DNA of 28,066 nt from DATFYM01 sp035315065 (GTDB taxonomy: Bacteria > Acidobacteriota > Terriglobia > UBA7540): contig DATFYM010000134.1 in NCBI GenBank assembly GCA_035315065.1, positions 1 to 28,066 on the forward strand. The letters run 5' to 3'. This document shows positions 14,540-20,730 of the stretch, piece by piece (the first letter of the stretch is position 1; each line of letters starts with the position of its first letter). Both the position numbers and the translations under genes were made by a program. The notes under the pieces are model-generated. The model was not told where the DNA came from and did not search any database. It saw only the letters and a program-made list of their open reading frames with translations.

Positions 14540-15898
14540 ATGAAGATGAACGGCAAACGACAGCTTTTTGGCACCGACGGCGTTCGGGGCGTGGCGGGCG
14601 AATACCCGCTGGACCGCGAAACCGTGTACAAGCTCGGCATCGCACTCAGCGCGATACTGCGAAGGTCCGAGGGCGGGCGCCCGTTGCGCGTGCTGCTGGG
14701 TGAGGACACGCGCGAGTCGAGCCCTTGGATTTCGCGCCTCCTGGCCTCGGGGTTGATGTCGGGCGGCGCCGAGGTGGTCTATGCGGGGGTCATCACCACA
14801 CCCGGCGTGGCGTTCCTCACCCGCCACCACCGTTTTGCCGCCGGGATCGTCGTCTCGGCCTCGCACAATCCTTACAACGACAACGGCATCAAGGTCCTTT
14901 CCGGTGCGGGCGTCAAACTCGCGGAAACCGTGGAACTCGAAATCGAGCGCGAACTGGCAGAGTTGAGTGCCGATGGGGTCACGGAGCAGACCCTGGAGGC
15001 CGACGCTTCGCTGCTGCGGGACTACGTCGAGCGCCTGGCGAGCCTGGTGGAGGGAGGATCGTGGGTCGCGCCCCGCCGTTTGGTGATCGACTGCGCCAAC
15101 GGGGCGGCGTCCCACGTGGTCCCGCCGCTTCTCGATCGGCTTGGCATTGAGGCTAGCGTGCTCCACGCGCAGCCCAACGGCTTGAACATCAACCTGCACT
15201 GCGGTTCGCTGCACCCCGAGCGCATGGCGCAGGAAACGCGCTCCCGGCAAGCCGACCTGGGGGTGGCTTTTGACGGCGACGCCGACCGCGCCATCTTCGC
15301 CACCCCCGACGGCCGCACGGTGGACGGCGATCACGTCCTCTATGCGGTGGCACCTTTCCTCCAGCGCCAAAACCTGCTCAAAGGGGGGGCGGTGGTGGGG
15401 ACGTCCATGACCAACCTGGGCCTGGAAATTGCGCTGGCCAGCTTGGGCATCGGCTTGAAGCGTGCCGCGGTGGGTGACAAGTACGTGCTGGAAGAAATGC
15501 TGCGCTCGGGCATCAACTTGGGTGGCGAGCCCTCCGGCCACATCATTTTTTCGGACGTTTCGCTCGCCGGCGACGGGCTGATTACGCTGCTGGAAGTGCT
15601 GCGCGTGGTATCGGCGACAGGCGAACCGCTCCAGGCGCTGGTCCGCGGATTGAAGCAGTTTCCACAGATCATTCGCAATGTGCGGGTGAGGTCGAGGCAG
15701 CCGCTCGACTCCATTCCCGAGGTGACCATTGCCATCGAGGCCTGCCGGCGCGACTTCGGCGACCGGGGCCGGACGGTGGTCCGCTATTCCGGCACCGAGC
15801 CGCTGGTTCGCGTCATGGTGGAGGGCGAAGTGGCTCGCGACGTGGAGCACCACGCCGCCGAAATCGCGGGCGCCATCCACCACGCGCTGGGAGTGTGA
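14540..15898 (+). CDS. glmM: phosphoglucosamine mutase
   Basis: A 452-residue cytoplasmic enzyme that converts glucosamine-6-phosphate to glucosamine-1-phosphate on the route to UDP-GlcNAc for peptidoglycan. The N-terminus FGTDGVRGVAGEYPL is diagnostic. The phosphoserine loop is VSASHNPYNDNGIKV (catalytic Ser108), the metal loop is FDGDADR (Asp245, 247, 249), the sugar loop is GGEPSGH (328-334), and the phosphate-binding loop is RYSGTEPLVRVMVEG (415-429). All are intact and the length is normal. ATG 14540 has no good ribosome site; ATG 14546 is a possible alternative. TAGAAT at 14531-14536 could be a -10, which would leave almost no leader. No operon partner is adjacent; the usual glmS or folP is absent. 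Confidence 0.95.
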   Translation: MKMNGKRQLFGTDGVRGVAGEYPLDRETVYKLGIALSAILRRSEGGRPLRVLLGEDTRESSPWISRLLASGLMSGGAEVVYAGVITTPGVAFLTRHHRFAAGIVVSASHNPYNDNGIKVLSGAGVKLAETVELEIERELAELSADGVTEQTLEADASLLRDYVERLASLVEGGSWVAPRRLVIDCANGAASHVVPPLLDRLGIEASVLHAQPNGLNINLHCGSLHPERMAQETRSRQADLGVAFDGDADRAIFATPDGRTVDGDHVLYAVAPFLQRQNLLKGGAVVGTSMTNLGLEIALASLGIGLKRAAVGDKYVLEEMLRSGINLGGEPSGHIIFSDVSLAGDGLITLLEVLRVVSATGEPLQALVRGLKQFPQIIRNVRVRSRQPLDSIPEVTIAIEACRRDFGDRGRTVVRYSGTEPLVRVMVEGEVARDVEHHAAEIAGAIHHALGV

Positions 15899-15905
15899 AG
15901 GGAAA

Positions 15906-15988
15906 TTGACGATTGTCGATTGACGATTGCCGATTGGAAAACCGGAATGGCTTGGGTCTTCTCTTCCAATCTTCAATCGGCGGCAATT
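15906..15988. repeat. GACGATT/GATTGCC heptamer repeat with inverted partner
   Basis: 15906-15937 is a run of degenerate units (TTGACGATTGTCGATTGACG, then ATTGCCGATTGG). An imperfect inverse lies at 15964-15988 (TTCCAATCTTCAATCGGCGG). It starts just after the glmM stop and may form a hairpin at the transcript end, though without a T-run. Confidence 0.6.
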
Positions 15989-16096
15989 CTTCAAACGCGG
16001 ATTGGGTGGGGAATTGCTTTCTAGCATGAGCAACCCGCGCCGCATCGCCGGCCATCTTAGGCGCAGGTTGTCACGGCAATGCGGGAGGTCAAGACC

Positions 16097-16975
16097 ATGC
16101 TGAAACGATGGTTCGAGTCACTTCTGGTTGTCATCGTATTGGCGACGCCGCTGGCCGCTCAACTCCAGAGTGCCGCTGCCACGCCAACTTCTCCGGCTCA
16201 ACCCCAGAACGCTGCTGGCACGCCAACTTCTCCGGCTCAACCCCAGAACGCTGCTGACACGCCAACTTCTCCGGCTCAACTCCAGAACGCCGCCGCTTCG
16301 TCAACTTCTCCGAGCAAGCCGGCAATTTCTGCCCTTGTGGTCCCCAAGGACACGACGATCCCGGTGGAACTGCGCAACTCCATCAACTCACAGACGGCCT
16401 CCGTCGGCCAGGCGATCTACTGCGACACCATCTATCCCATCACCGTCAGTAATCGGATCATCATTCCGGCGGGAAGCTGGGTGAAGGGCGAGGTGACGCA
16501 GGTGGTTCGTCCCGGCCGCGTCAAGGGCAGGGCGCAGATCGGCCTCCGCTTTCTCGAGATCACACTTCCCAACGGCACCACCCGCTCGCTGCGCGCCACA
16601 CTCTCGGGGTTTGGCGGGAACGGGAAGGAAGGTTTCAGCAAGCGCGAGTCCAAGGTTGAAGGCCAGTCCTCAAAGGGCGAGGACGCCGGCAAGATCGCTG
16701 AAACCACGATCACCGGCGCGGAGATCGGAACCATCGCCGGCGTTGGCGATCATGACGTGGGGAAGGGACTGGGAATCGGCAGCGCCGTCGGGGCGGCAGG
16801 GGGGCTGATCTGGGTGCTCGCCACTCGCGGGAAGGAAATCGTGCTGCCTTCGGGCACCAGCCTGGAGCTGCAACTGAGTGTACCGCTCAGCTTCTACGAG
16901 GACGAAGTCGAATCCCCGCGCAACAGCCCGAGCGGCCCGGCTCTGCCGCCTCGCGATCCTGGCCCGGGGGAATGA
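16097..16975 (+). CDS. exported protein with 13-residue tandem repeats and glycine-rich segment
   Basis: A 292-residue secreted protein of unknown function. The signal peptide is MLKRWFESLLVVIVLATPLA. After it come about four copies of TPTSPAQPQNAAG, a flexible Pro/Ala linker. A compact domain follows (VPKDTTIPVELRNSINSQTA, then IIPAGSWVKGEVTQVVRPGR, then RAQIGLRFLEITLPNG), reminiscent of the beta-rich domain of TrbI/VirB10-like proteins. A glycine-rich stretch (GKGLGIGSAVGAAGG) and a final GTSLELQLSVPL strand complete it. ATG 16097 has GGGAGG eight bases upstream; the earlier ATG at 16079 would place that ribosome site inside the gene. It stands alone. A cell-envelope role is inferred from the signal and linker only. 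Confidence 0.75.
   Translation: MLKRWFESLLVVIVLATPLAAQLQSAAATPTSPAQPQNAAGTPTSPAQPQNAADTPTSPAQLQNAAASSTSPSKPAISALVVPKDTTIPVELRNSINSQTASVGQAIYCDTIYPITVSNRIIIPAGSWVKGEVTQVVRPGRVKGRAQIGLRFLEITLPNGTTRSLRATLSGFGGNGKEGFSKRESKVEGQSSKGEDAGKIAETTITGAEIGTIAGVGDHDVGKGLGIGSAVGAAGGLIWVLATRGKEIVLPSGTSLELQLSVPLSFYEDEVESPRNSPSGPALPPRDPGPGE
16181..16319 (+). repeat. 39-bp tandem repeat inside the gene
   Basis: Units begin at 16181, 16220 and 16259 with near identity; a degenerate unit begins at 16298 and a partial one precedes at 16157. Each encodes 13 residues, so copy number can change without a frameshift. Confidence 0.85.
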
Positions 16976-17056
16976 CTACCCCGGCAATCGTCAAACGGAG
17001 TGCTTGAGGCAATCAACGCACCGTCACGAGCGAAGAGGGCCTCGGAATCCCCCGGC

Positions 17057-17275
17057 TCACTCGCCACACATTCCGCGACGCGGCGCCCCGCAAGCGCAGG
17101 GCCCCGGCTCGGACGCGAAGGCCTTAGAGGAGGGCCCGGACACGGCGAAAACGGAGAGTTGCTTATCCACGCGTTCGCTCTCACAGCTCTTACACGCAAT
17201 CCGACTGGAGGAAGAAAGGACAATCTCTTCAAAGGTGGTTCCGCAATCACGGCACTTGTACTCGAATATCGGCAT
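17057..17275 (-). CDS. FmdB-type zinc ribbon protein
   Basis: A 72-residue protein beginning MPIFEYKCRDCGTTFEEIV, with a second CxxC in ACKSCESERVDKQLSVFAVS, the CxxC..CxxC_SSSS (FmdB) putative regulatory zinc-ribbon family. The C-terminal CACGAPRRGMCGE adds more cysteines, as is common in the family. Function is not established; a regulatory or metal-binding role is assumed. The start at 17275 has GGGAG upstream. It converges on the exported-repeat gene ending at 16975 and diverges from the Crp/Fnr gene. Confidence 0.88.
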   Translation of the reverse strand: MPIFEYKCRDCGTTFEEIVLSSSSRIACKSCESERVDKQLSVFAVSGPSSKAFASEPGPCACGAPRRGMCGE

Positions 17276-17294
17276 TGAGTTACTCCCACCTTCA

Positions 17295-17323
17295 ATATAA
17301 CCAGAAGTCGACCAACTCGGCAA
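17295..17323 (-). promoter_or_regulatory. promoter of the FmdB-type gene
   Basis: On the minus strand TTGCCG (17323-17318) and TTATAT (17300-17295) have a 17-bp spacer. The start codon follows about 20 bp after the -10. Confidence 0.55.
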
Positions 17324-17399
17324 GCGTCACACACCCCGCCTAATTTAGTTCAAAAAGTCAAACAAGCCCCTTGGCCTCCCGCGCCGGCGACGCTTCGTG

Positions 17400-17510
17400 G
17401 TGACGAAACATCGTCACTGGCGTGATGTCGTCATCGCCACGGGTGATCAACGTCACACTACTCTGTGCCATCTGTCACATCTTGGGACTGTTACGCATTC
17501 CGGGTAATGG
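17400..17510 (+). promoter_or_regulatory. cluster of GTGA/TCAC dyads and a promoter before the Crp/Fnr gene
   Basis: GTGACGA-AACA-TCGTCAC (17400-17417) is a perfect dyad, and TCAC-TGGC-GTGA (17414-17425) overlaps it. Two sites follow with Crp-like spacing: GGTGA-N6-TCACA (17442-17457) and TGTGC-N6-TCACA (17464-17479), each matching TGTGA-N6-TCACA at nine of ten positions. Their centres are 22 bp apart, two helical turns. TTGGGA (17482-17487) and TAATGG (17505-17510) with a 17-bp spacer give a weak promoter. The gene's RETVTR recognition helix suits such half-sites, so autoregulation is plausible. Confidence 0.6.
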
Positions 17511-17647
17511 AGTTCTACGTGCCATACGTCAGCTTGCAAGGCTACAGAGGGTCGAAGATCGAGGGGCTAAACTCAGGGGCAACCTTAGGTGCAGCGCTGG
17601 TTCTCGTAGCGCGAGTCCGCTTGAGGGAACTCAAAGAGGAGGAGAGT

Positions 17648-18361
17648 ATGCGCACTTCGCAAGAGGTGGGGCCGGTCGGAGGTTGCCGGGATTGCCGCCG
17701 GAAGGATAGCTTCTTGTCCGACGTTTCGGATGCCACTCTGCGGGCTTATGAAGCGGTCAAAACCACGAATTCCTATTCTCAAGGTGCTCGGCTTTTTGGC
17801 GAAGGAGAGGAGTCACGAGGGTTATTTGTCCTCTGCCAAGGGCGAGCCAAGCTTTCTCTGACTTCGAGTGACGGCAAGGTCTTCATCCTGGGGATTGCCA
17901 AGCCTGGGGAAGCACTGGCGCTGAATTCCGCCGTGTTAGGTACGCCGTACGACATGACGGCGGAGTTGCTGGACGCAGGCCGGGTGCACTTTGTGAGGCG
18001 CGACGGTTTTGTGCGCTTCCTCCGCGAGCACGCCGATGCCTGCGTTAGCGTGGCGGCGGATCTGGCCGGCAACTACCACTCGGCTTGCGAGCAGATTCGG
18101 AACCTCGGTCTCTCCGGATCGGTGCTGGAAAAGCTGGCGCGACTGCTGCTCGACTGCGCCAGTGACGGTGAGCCTGCGGGAAAAGGGGTCCGGGTGAAAA
18201 TGCGGTTGACGCACGAAGAGATTGCCCAGACCATTGGCACCACGCGAGAGACCGTGACACGCGCCCTGGCGGAATTCAGGCACCGACGGTACGCCGATCT
18301 GCATGGCTCATTGCTGCTGATCCAGAACCGCGAAGCGCTGGGAAGCTTTCTGCGGGCATAG
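17648..18361 (+). CDS. Crp/Fnr-family transcription regulator
   Basis: A 237-residue regulator. Residues ~25-145 form a cyclic-nucleotide-binding-like domain (QGARLFGEGEESRGLFVLCQ, then GRAKLSLTSSDGK, then KPGEALALNSAVLG). Residues ~155-235 form the winged helix, with MRLTHEEIAQTIGTTRETVT as the HTH; Arg200, Glu201 and Arg205 align with the TGTGA-contacting residues of E. coli CRP. The cAMP-contacting Arg-Ser of CRP is not seen (TPYDMTAE is there instead), so the ligand is probably not cAMP. There is an N-terminal CRDC pair but not the four-cysteine FNR pattern. ATG 17648 has GGAGGAG upstream; the frame is open further upstream but without support. The leader is about 130 nt from the predicted promoter. 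Confidence 0.9.
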   Translation: MRTSQEVGPVGGCRDCRRKDSFLSDVSDATLRAYEAVKTTNSYSQGARLFGEGEESRGLFVLCQGRAKLSLTSSDGKVFILGIAKPGEALALNSAVLGTPYDMTAELLDAGRVHFVRRDGFVRFLREHADACVSVAADLAGNYHSACEQIRNLGLSGSVLEKLARLLLDCASDGEPAGKGVRVKMRLTHEEIAQTIGTTRETVTRALAEFRHRRYADLHGSLLLIQNREALGSFLRA

Positions 18362-18523
18362 GTCCGATCCGACTCACTGCCATAGAGTCATAGCGCCTCT
18401 CTTCGTGCGACCAAACCCTTCTTCGAGCGATGAACTGTGGCGAACTTTGCCCTCCGAAACCTCGGCAGCGGCAGGGCTGGCAGCGATCGAACAAGGGCAT
18501 AGCGATTATTGCGATTTTCAACA

Positions 18524-18551
18524 TTGACAAACACCAGCCACTGCCGATAGT
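18524..18551 (+). promoter_or_regulatory. promoter of purD
   Basis: TTGACA (18524-18529) and GATAGT (18546-18551) with a 16-bp spacer. Transcription would begin near 18558, leaving a leader of about 8 nt before the ATG at 18566, with no ribosome site visible. Confidence 0.5.
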
Positions 18552-18565
18552 GTAGCCGCGCCACT

Positions 18566-19924
18566 ATGAGAGTCCTGGTGATCGGTTCAGGCGGGCGCGA
18601 GCACGCTCTGGCGTGGAAACTTCGGGAGAGCCAGCAGACGGATGACATTTACTGCGCTCCGGGCAACCCCGGGGTGACGCAAGAGGCCGAATGCCTGCCG
18701 GTGGACGTCTCACGCCCTCACGAGATTCTGGAACTGGCGCGGCAACTCAAGGTGGACCTGACCGTCGTGGGTCCGGAGGCGCCCCTGGTGGCCGGAGTGG
18801 TGGACGAGTTCGAGCAAGCGGGCCTCGCCATTCTGGGTCCCACGCGCGCTGCCTCCCAGCTTGAAGGCAGTAAGATCTTCTCCAAGCAGTTTATGCAGCG
18901 GCATCGAATCCCGACCGCCAGGTTCGCCATTGCCTCCGACCTCGAAAGCGCCATCAAGGCGGCAGCGGTGTTTCCCTTCCCGGTCGTCATCAAGGCAGAC
19001 GGTCTGGCAGCGGGCAAAGGGGTCGTTATCGCGCGCACGCAAGAGGAAGTGGAGGAGACCCTGGAGCGCTTCATGCGGCAGAGGACGCTCGGACCTGCCG
19101 GCGAGCGGGTGGTGATCGAGGAGTGCCTGAGAGGAAAAGAACTCTCGTTCATCGTCCTCACCGATGGAAGGGGCATCCTGCCGCTCCCGCCCACCCAGGA
19201 CCACAAAGCGGTCTTCGACAACGACGAGGGTCCGAATACGGGCGGCATGGGCGCTTACAGCGATGACTCCATCGTCGAAGAACGGTTGCGCGACACCATC
19301 TTCCGGCGCATAGTGGCGCCGACCCTGGCGGGCTTGGCGGCGGAGCGCACCCCTTACCGGGGCTTTCTCTATTTCGGGCTGATGTTGACCGAGGAAGGTC
19401 CCAAGGTGCTCGAGTACAACGTTCGCCTGGGTGATCCGGAGACTCAGCCCATCATGGCGCGCCTGCGCTCGGACCTGGTGGAACTGCTGCTCGCCTGTCG
19501 CGAGGGCCAGCTCGCCGTCCAGGACGCGCACTGGAGCCCGAATCCGGCTGTCTGCGTGGTGCTGGCCTCGGGTGGTTATCCCGGTCCCTACGAGGTGGGA
19601 AAGGTCATCACCGGCTGCGACGCCGCCGAATCGGCGGGCGGCGTCAAGATCTTTCACGCCGGCACCCGCATGAGCGACGATCGTCTGGTGACGGCGGGCG
19701 GACGCGTGCTCGGGGTCACCGCCATTGCCGAGGACCTCCCGGCGGCCATTCAACGAGCCTACACTGCTGTGGGGAAGATTCAGTTCGAAGGGATGCACTA
19801 CCGGCGCGACATCGGGGCCAAGGGACTCGATCGCCGGCCGCCTCCTTCCGGGAACCCGCGGCCCAAGCCCCACGGTCACCAACTTCCGGGTCCGGCCGGG
19901 CCGCCAACCCCGCGCCAAGCTTAG
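18566..19924 (+). CDS. purD: phosphoribosylamine-glycine ligase
   Basis: A 452-residue ATP-grasp enzyme, the second step of purine synthesis (phosphoribosylamine + glycine + ATP to GAR). The N-terminal domain starts MRVLVIGSGGREHALAWKL and has the APGNPG motif. The ATP-grasp part includes VIKADGLAAGKGVVIA, PPTQDHKAVFDNDEGPNTGG, MGAYSD and the metal-binding EYNVRLGDPETQ. The C-terminal domain has VVLASGGYPGPYEVGK and ends at HYRRDIGAKGL, where most PurD proteins stop. A Pro-rich tail of about 28 residues follows (RPPPSGNPRPKPHG...), unlike the core. ATG 18566 is right at the dinucleotide-fold motif. purE follows 230 bp later. Confidence 0.95.
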   Translation: MRVLVIGSGGREHALAWKLRESQQTDDIYCAPGNPGVTQEAECLPVDVSRPHEILELARQLKVDLTVVGPEAPLVAGVVDEFEQAGLAILGPTRAASQLEGSKIFSKQFMQRHRIPTARFAIASDLESAIKAAAVFPFPVVIKADGLAAGKGVVIARTQEEVEETLERFMRQRTLGPAGERVVIEECLRGKELSFIVLTDGRGILPLPPTQDHKAVFDNDEGPNTGGMGAYSDDSIVEERLRDTIFRRIVAPTLAGLAAERTPYRGFLYFGLMLTEEGPKVLEYNVRLGDPETQPIMARLRSDLVELLLACREGQLAVQDAHWSPNPAVCVVLASGGYPGPYEVGKVITGCDAAESAGGVKIFHAGTRMSDDRLVTAGGRVLGVTAIAEDLPAAIQRAYTAVGKIQFEGMHYRRDIGAKGLDRRPPPSGNPRPKPHGHQLPGPAGPPTPRQA

Positions 19925-20154
19925 TTGCGCTCCGCAGTTGTTTCCCCTTAAACTTGACGGTGCGTCACCTCTCCGGCTGAGCAAAGTATCGGCGTGAGTC
20001 CGTTTCTCCCTCCATGCACTGGGAGAGAGGGCTGGGGGTGAGACGGCGTCAGAGACTAAGTGTCACCGGGCACCCGCATCAGCTTGCGGAGCGAATCTCG
20101 GGCCGGAGCAAACGCAACGTGTCCGGCCACAAGTCCAACAAGGAGCATTGAACC

Positions 20155-20664
20155 ATGTCCGATCGACCGATGGTGGGAATCGTAATGGGAAGTGACACCG
20201 ACCTTCCCGTGATGACCGAAACCGCCGCAACGCTGAAGAAGTTCGGCGTGCCCTTTGAGGTGGAAATCACTTCGGCGCATCGCTCGCCCGCCCGGACCTC
20301 CGAATACGCGCGTTCGGCCATCGAGCGCGGGCTCAAGGTGATCATCGTCGGCGCCGGGGGCGCGTCGCACCTGGCAGGCATCATCGCCGCTGAGACCACC
20401 TTGCCGGTGATCGGCGTGCCCATGGCCACCACCACCCTGGTGGGTCTCGACGCCCTGCTCTCCACCGTGCAGATGCCGGGTGGCGTGCCGGTGGCCTGCA
20501 CGGCGATCGGCAAACCGGGCGCCATCAACGCTGCCATCTTCGCCGCCGAGATCATTGCCCTCTCCAACCCGGAGCTGGCGCGCCGGCTGCTGGAACATAA
20601 GGAACAGCTCGCCCGCTCGGTGGCCGAAAAGTCCGAGAAGGTGAAGCGCGAGTTTCAGGTGTGA
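20155..20664 (+). CDS. purE: N5-carboxyaminoimidazole ribonucleotide mutase
   Basis: A 169-residue class I PurE, converting N5-CAIR to CAIR in purine synthesis. The signatures VGIVMGSDTDLPVM, VEITSAHRSPART (His in SAHR), IIVGAGGASHLAG and PVIGVP are complete. ATG 20155 has AAGGAG about ten bases upstream. It follows purD on the same strand. No purK is next to it, so the N5-CAIR synthetase must lie elsewhere. The C-terminal helix (ELARRLLEHKEQLARSVAEK) is normal. Confidence 0.95.
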   Translation: MSDRPMVGIVMGSDTDLPVMTETAATLKKFGVPFEVEITSAHRSPARTSEYARSAIERGLKVIIVGAGGASHLAGIIAAETTLPVIGVPMATTTLVGLDALLSTVQMPGGVPVACTAIGKPGAINAAIFAAEIIALSNPELARRLLEHKEQLARSVAEKSEKVKREFQV

Positions 20665-20730
20665 GTTAGCAATAGGCTAGTTAACGGCGGGCAAATGGAG
20701 TGGAGCGAATCTGCACCTACATCCTGCCAA

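Noticed and set aside
14531..14546. Leaderless glmM transcript
   Set aside because: TAGAAT lies directly before the ATG, but no -35 is seen and a promoter further upstream cannot be excluded.
10178..16045. Long minus-strand open frames opposite the permease and glmM (10178-11563, 14465-16045), and a similar one opposite purD
   Set aside because: They are antisense to clear conserved genes, rich in Arg, His and Gln, and have no recognisable domains. They are high-GC shadow frames.
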